Assembly: GCA_910575725.1 (NCBI GenBank)
Contig: CAJTFE010000015.1
Coordinates: forward strand, 35,608 to 99,607
DNA: 64,000 nucleotides
DNA from: Clostridia bacterium
GTDB taxonomy: Bacteria > Bacillota > Clostridia > Lachnospirales > Lachnospiraceae
Direction: 5' to 3'
Shown piece after piece: positions 26,682 to 35,430 of the stretch. Below the pieces are notes generated by a model. It had not been told where the DNA came from, did not search any database, and was given only the letters and a program-made list of their open reading frames with translations. The stretch's first letter is position 1. Each line of letters begins with the position of its first letter. The position numbers and the translations under genes are program-made.

Positions 26682-29651
26682 TTATTCCAGTTCTATAATA
26701 CTTTCACAGATCTTGTCGTAGATTTGCAAAAGCTCGTTATGATACTCATGGATGAATTCTGTGTCGCCGTTTCGGCCCGCCTGCTCCAGGAGCCGTGCCT
26801 TCTCTGAAAGCTCCTCTGCGCCGATGGTGAGGGAGGTACTCTTCAGGGCATGAACCTTAATGGCATAGTCCTCCCAATTGGCTGTGTCGTACAGCTCCTG
26901 GATCTCGGTCTTCTTTGCCCCGCTCTGCTCTGCAAAGGTCTGAAGCATTTCCAGGTAGAATTCCTTCTCTCCGCAGCAGTACTCCAGACCCAGTCTCACA
27001 TTCATACCGGCTTCCACAAGAGGCGTAAGCTGCAGGAAAGAAATCCCGGTTGAAGAAACATCCCTCTGTGCAGGCTCCTCATATACATGCTCTCTCTGCC
27101 GGGAACTCTCCCGTACCGGCTGCTCCCCGCGGACAGGCTGCTTCTGCGAAGGCTTTTCCTGTGCGGCTCCTTTGCGTACCGGCTTCTGCCGTACTGGCTC
27201 TTTCTGCACAGGCCTTTCCTGTCCGGACTCTTTACGCTGCTGTTTTTCCTGTACAGGCTCTTTTCGTTCCGCCTTGGCCTGTGTCTGTCCTTTCTGAACC
27301 GGCTTCTCTTGTACGGATTCTTTTTGCGCCCCTTTCTCCTGCGGCTGCGCCTTTTGCTCCTGCTTCCTCTGGGCCGCTTCCTTTCGTACAGGCCTTTCCT
27401 GCTTTTTCCGCTGAGGTTCTTTGTACTCCTGTCTCTCCTGCTCCTGTACCTGCTCTTTCCTCTCTGGCTTGCCTTGTACAGGCTCTCTATGTACAACGCT
27501 TTCCTCTACCGGCACCTTCTTCACGGACTGTCCCCCTGCCGGTTCTTCCCTGCGGCGCACTACCACAGATTCATGCCTTTGTTCCCGCTTCTGTTCCATG
27601 CCGTACTGGATATTTTCCTCAGGCAGTACTTTGCGCAGCACTCTCTCCAGTGTAGAGCGCTCTATGGGCTTGGGAATAAATTCCGTAAAGCCCTCATGGC
27701 GGAACATCTCTCTGGCTCCGCTGATGGTGTTGGCCGTCAACGCCACCACAGGAAGCTCCTTATACATGCCGTTGTTGATCTCACGGATACGCCGCAGAGT
27801 CTCCACGCCATCGAATCCCGGCATCATATGATCCAGGAAAATCATATCGTAGTCATCGCTGCCCAAACGCTCCACAGCCTCTTTTCCGCTCGAGCAGGTA
27901 TCCACCTCAATTCCGTAGCTGCCCAGAACCCCCTTAGCCACTACAAGATTCATCTCCTCATCGTCAACGGCCAGAGCCTTAACATTGGTACAGGAGAAAG
28001 GCCTGTGGCCATCCGTTCCCATAAAGCCGAATTCTTCCGCATCTCCATTAAGAAGATTCGCAACGGACAGAGCAGAAAAGGGCTTATGAATCACCTGAAG
28101 GCGGCTGCCTCTGTTTAAGCTGAAGTCTCTCTCTGCAATCACAACCACACGGAGCTTATTTGTCAGCTCCTCATAATAACCGCTGTTCTCCTCATACTCC
28201 GCCTGAGCGATAAATACATGGGTCAGCGAATGATTCTTCTGCAGCTTAACCAGTCCGTCAAAATTGTGGGCCAGATAGCCTTCTAAGCCAAAGCCCTCCA
28301 CCAGATGATGAATCATTCTGTCATAGTAGCCCTTTACTTCATCGCAGTTATATTTCTCCGGTCGGAAATAGCAGGCAATGCAGAGCTTGTCGGCATTCTC
28401 TACCACAATAGCCGGGGAATCATCGGCCACTCTCTGAGGTATGGTAATATGGGCTTCCAGCCCCTCATTTTCCTTGCTGACAAAATGGATAAATCCGCCC
28501 ATAGAATTAAGAAGGCCCCGTGCAATCGGGATACCAAGCCCCAGTCCCCCGGAAAAGCGGCTTTTTCCGGAATCCGCCTGATAAAACTCGTCAAACATCT
28601 GATTGAGCTGGGAATTCGTCATACCGATACCCGTATCATAAATATCAATAATCAGATTGACTCCATAGTCTTCCTTCCGGCATTCAATGCAGACATGGAT
28701 GCCGCCTTCTTCCGTAAACTTAATGGAATTTTCCAGAAGAATCTTAAGTACATGGGAGATCTTCTCCGCATCGCCAATCAGCACAGCCGGTATTCTGGGA
28801 TCCATGTCAAATACCATTTCCAATTGATTACGGCTTCCCTGCATGGCTGTCATGGTAATCACATCATTCAGCACCGAAGTAATAATGTATTCCTGCTGGG
28901 AAGACGTCAGCGTCCCCTCCACAATCTCCGTATAGTCAAGCATATTGTTGATCTGATTGGACAGACGCTTGCCGGCAAACTGAATGGAATGCATATCCTC
29001 CCGTAATTCCTCCGAAAGCTCCTTCTCCAGTACCACCTCACTGATTCCAAGAACCATATTGATCGGCGTGCGCAGCTCATGGGATACATTGGACAGGAAC
29101 ACCGCATTCTGCCGCCCTGCCTTCTCAAGCTCCGCATAGGCTGACTCCATCTGCTTTCTTCCGTCCAGCCTCCGCTTAATCCGGTATCTTGCAATGGCCA
29201 GCGCTCCCACAGTCACAGATACGTCAATGCCCAGACGTATAACATCTTTGGGCTCCATATCCCGTGAAATGGAACTCAGTATCAGAAAATGATACAAGAG
29301 CTCCACCATATACAAGGCGGCCGTCATATACAACAGCCGCTTTTTATCAAACATGGAAAAAACAAGAATCACCATACAGGCCACAGCCGGAATATCGTAC
29401 AGGCTGCTCTCATGTACGCCAAAGAAAAAAAATCCAATCATCAGCAGCCCTGCGCACAGATTTTTATAAAATGATTCCGTTCCAAACCTTCCGATATGAA
29501 GGCACCACACCAGGGTATTGCCTACTATAATAATGGGAATCATCCAGAATTCCCATGACAGCGCAAGGGTAATCACTATCAGAAACACGCCGAACACTGT
29601 TACAATCGTTGCCAGAAGCAGATGAATGCTGGTTTGCTCCTCTGTTCTCAT
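26682..29651 (-). CDS. Hybrid histidine kinase with repeat linker and Hpt domain
   Basis: In this 989-residue protein the domain order is: about six TM helices (residues 9-155), HisKA with SNVSHELRTPINMV (His191), HATPase (ENSIKF, YDTGIGMT, GGLGLGI), a receiver-like region at 415-535 lacking an obvious phospho-Asp but ending in IHKPFSA, and a true receiver with FLDHMMPGFDG (Asp607). After that come a low-complexity linker (685-865) and a C-terminal Hpt domain with KVHALKSTS (His934). The domains allow a complete His-Asp-His-Asp relay. The ATG overlaps the stop of the upstream receiver gene by 4 nt, showing translational coupling. Confidence 0.92.
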   Translation of the reverse strand: MRTEEQTSIHLLLATIVTVFGVFLIVITLALSWEFWMIPIIIVGNTLVWCLHIGRFGTESFYKNLCAGLLMIGFFFFGVHESSLYDIPAVACMVILVFSMFDKKRLLYMTAALYMVELLYHFLILSSISRDMEPKDVIRLGIDVSVTVGALAIARYRIKRRLDGRKQMESAYAELEKAGRQNAVFLSNVSHELRTPINMVLGISEVVLEKELSEELREDMHSIQFAGKRLSNQINNMLDYTEIVEGTLTSSQQEYIITSVLNDVITMTAMQGSRNQLEMVFDMDPRIPAVLIGDAEKISHVLKILLENSIKFTEEGGIHVCIECRKEDYGVNLIIDIYDTGIGMTNSQLNQMFDEFYQADSGKSRFSGGLGLGIPIARGLLNSMGGFIHFVSKENEGLEAHITIPQRVADDSPAIVVENADKLCIACYFRPEKYNCDEVKGYYDRMIHHLVEGFGLEGYLAHNFDGLVKLQKNHSLTHVFIAQAEYEENSGYYEELTNKLRVVVIAERDFSLNRGSRLQVIHKPFSALSVANLLNGDAEEFGFMGTDGHRPFSCTNVKALAVDDEEMNLVVAKGVLGSYGIEVDTCSSGKEAVERLGSDDYDMIFLDHMMPGFDGVETLRRIREINNGMYKELPVVALTANTISGAREMFRHEGFTEFIPKPIERSTLERVLRKVLPEENIQYGMEQKREQRHESVVVRRREEPAGGQSVKKVPVEESVVHREPVQGKPERKEQVQEQERQEYKEPQRKKQERPVRKEAAQRKQEQKAQPQEKGAQKESVQEKPVQKGQTQAKAERKEPVQEKQQRKESGQERPVQKEPVRQKPVRKGAAQEKPSQKQPVRGEQPVRESSRQREHVYEEPAQRDVSSTGISFLQLTPLVEAGMNVRLGLEYCCGEKEFYLEMLQTFAEQSGAKKTEIQELYDTANWEDYAIKVHALKSTSLTIGAEELSEKARLLEQAGRNGDTEFIHEYHNELLQIYDKICESIIELE
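27057..27599 (-). repeat. Degenerate codon-level repeat encoding a Q/E/K/R/P linker
   Basis: About 180 codons encode variants of (V)QEKPVQK / ERKEPVQ / RQKPVRK units of roughly 8-11 residues. The DNA carries repeated TGTACAGGC-like and CTTTTTCCTG-like pieces. It separates the receiver from the Hpt domain. Copy number is likely to vary between strains. Confidence 0.75.
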
Positions 29652-30013
29652 TCTTTATCAAACTCCTTTGCCACCCGTTTCAACAATTCCTGGGGAAAAA
29701 ACGGTTTTTTCAGATAATTCACCGCTCCCAGATTGATTGCTCTTTTTACATCGTCCTCATATCCAGACGCGGTAAGGAAAATAACGGGAACATCATAAGC
29801 GGATGCCTTCATGCGTTCAAAGGTCTCGATACCGTCCATCTCCGGCATGGCTATGTCCAGAAGCACCAGGTCAAAATCCTCTCTCCTCATCTTCTCAAGG
29901 GCTTCTCTTCCGGATTCCACCATCTCCACATCATAGGTTTTTCCCAGAATCATCTTCGTCCTTTTTAAATTCATTGTGTCGTCATCCACTACCAAAATAC
30001 GCTTTACTTCCAT
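29648..30013 (-). CDS. Stand-alone CheY-like response regulator
   Basis: The 121-residue protein is a single receiver domain: acidic pocket VVDDDTMN, phospho-acceptor LVLLDIAMPEMDG (Asp53), the Thr/Ser position FLTASG and Lys in YLKKPFFP. It has no output domain. As first gene of the operon, overlapping the Hpt kinase gene by 4 nt, it is likely to receive or return phosphate from the Hpt domain. AGGAGG lies upstream. Confidence 0.93.
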   Translation of the reverse strand: MEVKRILVVDDDTMNLKRTKMILGKTYDVEMVESGREALEKMRREDFDLVLLDIAMPEMDGIETFERMKASAYDVPVIFLTASGYEDDVKRAINLGAVNYLKKPFFPQELLKRVAKEFDKE

Positions 30014-30081
30014 CTATCTGCCTCCTAATCCAGTTCCGTAATCTCTTTTATCATACGCTCTTAGAGATTTTGCTTATTTTT

Positions 30082-30110
30082 ATTCTAAAACAGGAACGTC
30101 ATAAAGTCAA
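30082..30110 (-). promoter_or_regulatory. Promoter of the phosphorelay operon
   Basis: On the minus strand TTGACT (30105-30110), a 17-nt spacer and TAGAAT (30082-30087) lie about 70 nt before the receiver ATG. A small ATCTCT/AGAGAT hairpin follows in the leader. Confidence 0.6.
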
Positions 30111-30212
30111 CCTTCTTGGTGCTTTTCATCCCCGGCAATGCAGGGGAAAGTCACTGGTCACGGAGTGAACCGTAACGGGGAAATTTTTCCGGTAAAACAC
30201 GGAAAAAGCAGG

Positions 30213-30259
30213 TAAAAAAAGGATATTGCTCCAAGCCTGCCGCCTGCCGCAATATCCTT
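30213..30259 (-). terminator. Terminator of the liv operon
   Basis: An 11-bp perfect stem (AAGGATATTGC/GCAATATCCTT) with a 19-nt loop is followed by seven T on the minus strand, 36 nt after the livF stop. Confidence 0.85.
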
Positions 30260-30294
30260 GGTCTCTACATGCGCATTCTCCCGATGTATGCCTT

Positions 30295-31005
30295 CTACTC
30301 GCCCAGATAAGCCTTTTTCACCGAATCGTCGTTCAGCAGATCCTCCGCTTTTCCGTCCAGTACAATCTTACCTGTCTCCAGCACATAAGCCCGATCTGCG
30401 ATTGCAAGAGCCTTCTTGGCATTCTGCTCTACCAGAAGCACTGTAGTCCCTCCCTCGCTTACCTCCCGGATAATATCGAATATCTCATTTACAAAAATGG
30501 GGGACAATCCCATGGACGGCTCATCCATCAGAATAATCCTGGGCCTTGACATCAGTGCCCGTCCCATGGCAAGCATCTGCTGCTCGCCGCCGGAGAGGGT
30601 CCCGGCCATCTGGTTTTTCCGCTCCTCCAGCCGCGGAAAACGCTTGTAGACGCGAATCATGCTTTCCTCAATCTCGTCCTTATCCTTCCGGGTAAAGGCG
30701 CCCATTTTCAAGTTCTCCAGAACTGTAAGCTGTGCAAAGACGCGGCGTCCCTCCGGCACATGGGCCATCCCCATGGATACAATCTTGTGAGCCGGGGTAG
30801 AGGTGATGTCCTGCCCCTCAAAAAGAATCTGTCCCTTCTTTGGCGCAATCAGTCCTGTTATGCTGTGGAGAATCGTTGTCTTGCCGGCTCCGTTGGCGCC
30901 GATAAGCGCAATAACCTCTCCCTCGTTTACCTCAAAGGAAACTCCCTTGATGGCCTGTATCATTCCGTAAAATACTTCTATATCCTTAATTTCCAGCATT
31001 GCCAT
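30295..31005 (-). CDS. livF: Branched-chain amino acid ABC transporter ATPase LivF
   Basis: This 236-residue ATP-binding subunit of a LIV-type importer has Walker A GANGAGKTT, signature LSGGEQQML, Walker B ILMDEPSMGLSP and the switch His in the usual place. The LivF-typical MAHVPEGRRVFAQLTVLENL segment separates it from LivG. It lies last in livJ-H-M-G-F, 14 nt after livG. Confidence 0.94.
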   Translation of the reverse strand: MAMLEIKDIEVFYGMIQAIKGVSFEVNEGEVIALIGANGAGKTTILHSITGLIAPKKGQILFEGQDITSTPAHKIVSMGMAHVPEGRRVFAQLTVLENLKMGAFTRKDKDEIEESMIRVYKRFPRLEERKNQMAGTLSGGEQQMLAMGRALMSRPRIILMDEPSMGLSPIFVNEIFDIIREVSEGGTTVLLVEQNAKKALAIADRAYVLETGKIVLDGKAEDLLNDDSVKKAYLGE

Positions 31006-31019
31006 TACTCAACACCCTC

Positions 31020-31778
31020 CTATTCCCCAAGATATGCCGTAATTACCTTCGGGTCATTCAGCACCTCGCTGGTCTCTCCTTCCGTGAGAATCTGGCCGAA
31101 GTTCAGCACTGTCAGCTTCTCGCAGATTCCGGATACCAGCCTCATATCATGCTCGATCAGAAGAATGGTCATATGGAATTCATCCCTTACAAAGCGGATG
31201 GTGTTCATCAGTTCCTGGGTCTCGTTGGGATTCATACCTGCCGCCGGCTCATCCAGAAGCAGAAGCTTCGGATTTGTCGCCAATGCCCTCGCTATCTCAA
31301 GCTTTCTCTGCTTGCCGTAGGGCAAGTTGGAAGCCTTGTAATCCGCCTCCCCATCCAGGTCAAAGACCTTCAGAAGCTCCATGGCCTTCTCATTCATTTC
31401 CTTTTCCACTTTATAATACCTGGGCAGACGCAAAATACCTGTGAGCGTGGAATAACAGTAGTGGTTGTGAAGCCCTGCTTTCACATTGTCCAGAACCGTC
31501 AGCTCGTCAAAGAGACGGATATTCTGGAAGGTTCTGGCAATGCCGTGCTGATTGATCTCAATGGTTTTCTTTCCTGTGATATTTTCCCCGTCCAGGAGAA
31601 TATAGCCGTCTGTAGGCTTATACACCCCTGTGAGAAGATTGAATACCGTGGTTTTTCCGGCTCCGTTGGGCCCGATCAGGCCGTAAAGCTCTCCTGTTTC
31701 TATAGTCAGATGAAAATCGTCCACCGCCCGAAGGCCGCCGAAGGAGATTCCCAGTTCTTTTACTTCCAATAATGCCAT
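31020..31778 (-). CDS. livG: Branched-chain amino acid ABC transporter ATPase LivG
   Basis: In this 252-residue ATPase, Walker A is GPNGAGKTT, the signature is the LivG-type LPYGKQRKLEIARAL and Walker B is LLLDEPAAGMNP. ARTFQNIRLFDELTVLDNVK is also characteristic. It pairs with LivF to power the LivHM permease. Its start is 3 nt after livM. Confidence 0.94.
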   Translation of the reverse strand: MALLEVKELGISFGGLRAVDDFHLTIETGELYGLIGPNGAGKTTVFNLLTGVYKPTDGYILLDGENITGKKTIEINQHGIARTFQNIRLFDELTVLDNVKAGLHNHYCYSTLTGILRLPRYYKVEKEMNEKAMELLKVFDLDGEADYKASNLPYGKQRKLEIARALATNPKLLLLDEPAAGMNPNETQELMNTIRFVRDEFHMTILLIEHDMRLVSGICEKLTVLNFGQILTEGETSEVLNDPKVITAYLGE

Positions 31779-31781
31779 AAG

Positions 31782-32864
31782 TTACGCCTCCTTTTTCTCA
31801 TTCTTCCGTCCGAAAAGCTCCTTCATGGAATAACGCTCCCGGAAGGCCTGCCCGCCCGGACTGGAAGTGAAGATCATCGTGGCAATCAGAACAATGGCAT
31901 ACATCAGCATACGGTAGTCATTGAGGCTTCGAAGCAGCTCCGGCAGAAGCGTCAGTACAACGGCCGCAATGATAGAGCCCCGGATATTGCCGATTCCTCC
32001 CAGAACCACAAAGACGAGGATCATAATGGACATATTGTAGCCAAAGTTTTTCGGCTGGGCCGCCAGGGTGGACAGATTGTGGGCATAGAGCACGCCCGCC
32101 ACGCCTGCCAGGGAAGCCGATACGGTAAAGGCTAAAAGCTTATATTTTGTAATGTTGATTCCCACGGACTCCGCCGCAATCCGGTTGTCCCGGATAGCCA
32201 TAATCGCCCGGCCCGTCCGGGAATTCACCATATTAATCACGATAAACAGAGTAACGAGAATCAAAACAATGCCGATAAGGAAAGAGGAATCGTGGGGTGT
32301 CCCCGTAATTCCCTGGGGGCCGTTTATAAGAACCTCCCCGTCCGTCTCCATATTCATAGAAAACGCATCCTTAAAGGATATGTGGAAGCCCTTGCTGTCA
32401 TGTCCCAGGAAAATGACATTGATGACATTCTTGATAATCTCGCCAAAGGCCAGGGTTACAATAGCAAGGTAGTCGCCCCGCAGGCGGAGAACCGGAATTC
32501 CGATGAGAAATCCAAACAAAGCCGCCACCGCTGCACCAATGAGAATGGCCAGGAAAAACCGCAGTCCGCTGACTGTGATCGCCTCCTTAGTATAATTGGA
32601 AAAAAACGCACTGGCAAAAGCTCCCACGCACATAAATCCCGCATGGCCCAGGCTCAGCTCGCCGGAGATTCCCACTACAAGATTCAAAGATACCGCCAGG
32701 ATCACATAGGTGCACAGGGGCACAAGAAGCCCCTGGAGAAGGCTGGAGACCATTCCGGCCTTCATCAGTATCTCCATAATCACATAGGCAAGGATCACCA
32801 TACCGTATGTAATCAGATTGCTCTTTGTATTTTTATTCAATGCTTTTCCCTTCATCCTTCCCAC
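31782..32864 (-). CDS. livM: Branched-chain amino acid ABC transporter permease LivM
   Basis: This 360-residue membrane protein has the LivM features GISGELSLGHAGFMCVGAFA, LRLRGDYLAIVTLAFGEI and SVGINITKYKLLAFTVSA. Its start directly follows the livH stop. Confidence 0.94.
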   Translation of the reverse strand: MGRMKGKALNKNTKSNLITYGMVILAYVIMEILMKAGMVSSLLQGLLVPLCTYVILAVSLNLVVGISGELSLGHAGFMCVGAFASAFFSNYTKEAITVSGLRFFLAILIGAAVAALFGFLIGIPVLRLRGDYLAIVTLAFGEIIKNVINVIFLGHDSKGFHISFKDAFSMNMETDGEVLINGPQGITGTPHDSSFLIGIVLILVTLFIVINMVNSRTGRAIMAIRDNRIAAESVGINITKYKLLAFTVSASLAGVAGVLYAHNLSTLAAQPKNFGYNMSIMILVFVVLGGIGNIRGSIIAAVVLTLLPELLRSLNDYRMLMYAIVLIATMIFTSSPGGQAFRERYSMKELFGRKNEKKEA

Positions 32865-33749
32865 CTACACTTTCTCTTGAATCTGCCTGCCAAGCAGTCC
32901 CGTAGGCTTCACCAGAAGCACGATAATCAGTACGGCGAACACGATGGCATCCGCAAGCTGGGAGGAAATATAAGCCTTGCCCAGAATCTCAATCACGCCC
33001 AGAAGGATTCCGCCGATAAACGCTCCCGGTATGGAACCGATTCCGCCGAATACGGCTGCAACAAAAGCCTTGATGCCGGGCATAGCTCCCGTATAAGGGG
33101 TCAGCGCCGGGTAAGCGGAGCACAGAAGCACTCCTGCAATGGCAGCCAGGGCAGAGCCGATGGCAAAGGTCAGGGCAATGGTTGCATTCACATTAACGCC
33201 CATAAGCTGAGCCGCGCCGCTGTCCTCGGATACGGCCAACATAGCCCTTCCGGATTTGGAGTATTTGATAAAGGAGGTCAGGACAGCCATAATCACAATA
33301 CAGGCAAGAATCGTCACAATAGTCTCGCCGGATATAATAACCGCGCCGTCAGCCAGAGAAAGAGGTTCCATGGACACCACGGAGGTAAAGGACTTCGTAT
33401 TGGATCCATAGATGAGAAGCGCTATATTCTGCAGAAAATAGCTGACTCCGATAGCTGTAATCAGCACCGCCAGCTTGGAGGCTCCCCGCAGGGGCTTATA
33501 GGCAATCCGCTCAATCACCACTCCCAGCACCGTGCATACCGCCACAGAAATCAGCACGCCCAGTATGGGCGGAAGTCCCATGCCGCTTACAGCCGTAAAC
33601 ACCACAAAGCCGCCGATCATAATCACGTCGCCGTGGGCAAAGTTCAGCATCTTCGCAATTCCATACACCATGGTATACCCCAAGGCTATGATCGCATACA
33701 CGCTGCCCAGACTAATTCCATTTACCAGGTAGGATATAAATCCCATCAT
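32865..33749 (-). CDS. livH: Branched-chain amino acid ABC transporter permease LivH
   Basis: I chose the ATG at 33749 (MMGFISYLVNGISLGSVYAI) because GAGGTG lies 6 nt upstream and homologues start there; the longer frame to 33824 adds 25 unconserved residues. The permease motifs MLNFAHGDVIMIGGF and KAFVAAVFGGIGSIPGAFIG are present. It partners with LivM. Confidence 0.93.
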   Translation of the reverse strand: MMGFISYLVNGISLGSVYAIIALGYTMVYGIAKMLNFAHGDVIMIGGFVVFTAVSGMGLPPILGVLISVAVCTVLGVVIERIAYKPLRGASKLAVLITAIGVSYFLQNIALLIYGSNTKSFTSVVSMEPLSLADGAVIISGETIVTILACIVIMAVLTSFIKYSKSGRAMLAVSEDSGAAQLMGVNVNATIALTFAIGSALAAIAGVLLCSAYPALTPYTGAMPGIKAFVAAVFGGIGSIPGAFIGGILLGVIEILGKAYISSQLADAIVFAVLIIVLLVKPTGLLGRQIQEKV

Positions 33750-33832
33750 ACATAACACCTCTTTATCCATTAAAATTCTACACAATTTGCATTGTATTAT
33801 AGCATAGATGCCAAACATGCACAAGTGGAAAA

Positions 33833-33867
33833 ACGGAAAAACAGAGGAACCCTAAGGCTCCTCTGTC
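33833..33867 (-). terminator. Attenuating hairpin between livJ and livH
   Basis: On the minus strand ACAGAGGAGCC and its partner GGTTCCTCTGT form a stem followed by TTTTCCGTTTTT. Such hairpins after the binding-protein gene usually make the binding protein more abundant than the transporter. Confidence 0.75.
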
Positions 33868-33887
33868 CAAAGTCTTTCTTGATTTAC

Positions 33888-35132
33888 TTACAGTGCAACG
33901 CCCTCGCCGCCCTTGATCTGTACAATGAGCGGAGCCTTGTTGGGCTCGCCGCTTGCTTCCCAGCTGATGCCCTTGCCGGTGATGCCGTCAAAGGTAATAG
34001 CAGTCATAGCGGTCTTCATGGCATCGCAGATAGCGGACGCATCCATATCAACAGTCACGCCGGCCTCTTCCATCGCTGCCTTTACTACATATACGCAGTC
34101 GTAAGCATCTGCTGCAAACTGGTTGGGAACCTCGCCGTACTTATCCTGATACTTGGTTACAAAGCTCTTTACCATTTCGTCGTCGGAGTTCGCAACGAAG
34201 GGAGCCATGTACATCAGATCCTCTGCCAGAGAAGCGTCAAAGTTCTCTACAGACAGGATTCCGTCCATACCGTCTACACCGAAGAACAGGGGAGTGTAGC
34301 TCTGCTTGCTGCACTCTGCCAGTACCAGAGATGCCTCTGTGTAGTAGAAAGGCATATACAGAAGCTCTGCGCCTGCATTCTTTGCGCCCTGTACTGCAGT
34401 GGAGAAATCGGTCTTGTTGTCAGCGGTAAATGCCGCATCGGATACAATCTCAATGTTCTGGTTGGCAGCCTCTGCACGGAATGCCTCATAGATACCTACG
34501 GAGTAGGGATCGGAGCTGTCATAGATAACAGCCACCTTGGATGCAAGGCCGTTGGAACCAATATACTTTGCGGATTCCAGACCCTGGTTAGGGTCGGAGA
34601 AACACATACGGAATGCGTTGTCATACTGTACGCACTTTACTGCGGTTCCGGAGGGAGTAAGCTGGAACAGGTTATCGTTGTAGCTCTGCTCAGCAACTGC
34701 AATACAGGGGTTGGAGGTTACGCTTCCAACGAGTACCTGCATACCCCAGTCCTTCAGAGTGTTGTATGCGTTTACGGACTTCTCCGGGTCATGCTCGTCG
34801 TCCTGGAAATTCAGCTCGATGGGAGTTCCGCCGATGCCGCCTGCCGCGTTGATCTCCTCAACGGCAATCTCCATACCTCTCTGTACAGCGATACCGTAAG
34901 CGGATGCTCCGCCGGTGGTAGGTCCGATGCCGCCAATCTTGAATGCGGCTCCGCCGCTTGCTGCCGGCGCCTCTGCGTCATCGCCTGCCGCAGCGTCATC
35001 TCCTGCTGCGTCACTATCTGCTTCTGTGCTGTCTGCTGCAGGTGCTTCTGTGTCCTGGCTCTTGCCGCCGCAGGCTGCAAGGGAGAAGGTCATGGCACAT
35101 GCTAACAGTAAACATAATGCTTTCTTTTTCAT
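33888..35132 (-). CDS. livJ: Branched-chain amino acid ABC transporter substrate-binding lipoprotein
   Basis: The 414-residue protein starts with a lipoprotein signal (MKKKALCLLLACAMTFSLAA, then Cys21), followed by an Ala/Asp-rich acidic linker to about residue 60. The periplasmic-binding fold of the Leu/Ile/Val class follows (KIGGIGPTTGGASAYGIAVQ, EEINAAGGIGG, VLVGSVTSNPCIAV). It delivers branched-chain or related amino acids to LivHMGF. The exact ligand cannot be read from sequence. Confidence 0.93.
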   Translation of the reverse strand: MKKKALCLLLACAMTFSLAACGGKSQDTEAPAADSTEADSDAAGDDAAAGDDAEAPAASGGAAFKIGGIGPTTGGASAYGIAVQRGMEIAVEEINAAGGIGGTPIELNFQDDEHDPEKSVNAYNTLKDWGMQVLVGSVTSNPCIAVAEQSYNDNLFQLTPSGTAVKCVQYDNAFRMCFSDPNQGLESAKYIGSNGLASKVAVIYDSSDPYSVGIYEAFRAEAANQNIEIVSDAAFTADNKTDFSTAVQGAKNAGAELLYMPFYYTEASLVLAECSKQSYTPLFFGVDGMDGILSVENFDASLAEDLMYMAPFVANSDDEMVKSFVTKYQDKYGEVPNQFAADAYDCVYVVKAAMEEAGVTVDMDASAICDAMKTAMTAITFDGITGKGISWEASGEPNKAPLIVQIKGGEGVAL

Positions 35133-35430
35133 AATGTTTCCTCCTTGTTTTATTTCGTTCTTTTGATATATGTACGCGCCCTATGGAAACAATGGCCTGT
35201 ATTTATATCGCTCTCTATATTACAACCATTAAAATAAATTTGTCAATTCCTTTTCTGAGGAAAAGATCAATTTTTTTTGCCGTTTTTCCCTGTTTTTTAC
35301 ATTTTTGCACTTTAAAAGGGCAAATCGCTGTCTTTTTAAAGCAACAAACAGAATTTACCCTTTTTTGCGATGCATCTTTCCGATGCGCATTTGAATTGTA
35401 AAAGTGAAGCCTACACCGTTCTGCCTGCGT
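35133..35430. promoter_or_regulatory. livJ leader and promoter region
   Basis: A good promoter lies on the minus strand: TTGACA (35241-35246), an 18-nt spacer, TAATAT (35217-35222). The leader is about 80 nt. Upstream is an AT-rich stretch with a CTTTTC/GAAAAG hairpin near 35250-35270. I saw no T-box or known riboswitch. Confidence 0.55.

Noticed and set aside
27087..28118. Plus-strand frame rich in Leu/Phe/Pro
   Set aside because: It is the complement of the repeat linker of the Hpt kinase; its apparent hydrophobic repeats are an artefact.
32292..33755. Long plus-strand open frame (about 487 codons)
   Set aside because: It lies antisense to livM and livH, which have full family motifs; the translation is rich in His/Ser/Gln and shows no domain.
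33792..35105. Plus-strand open frame of about 437 codons
   Set aside because: It is antisense to livJ; the composition (Cys/Leu/Tyr rich) reflects the reverse complement of a regular coding sequence.
35133..35430. T-box leader for the liv operon
   Set aside because: No T-box sequence or specifier-loop pattern; the leader is short.
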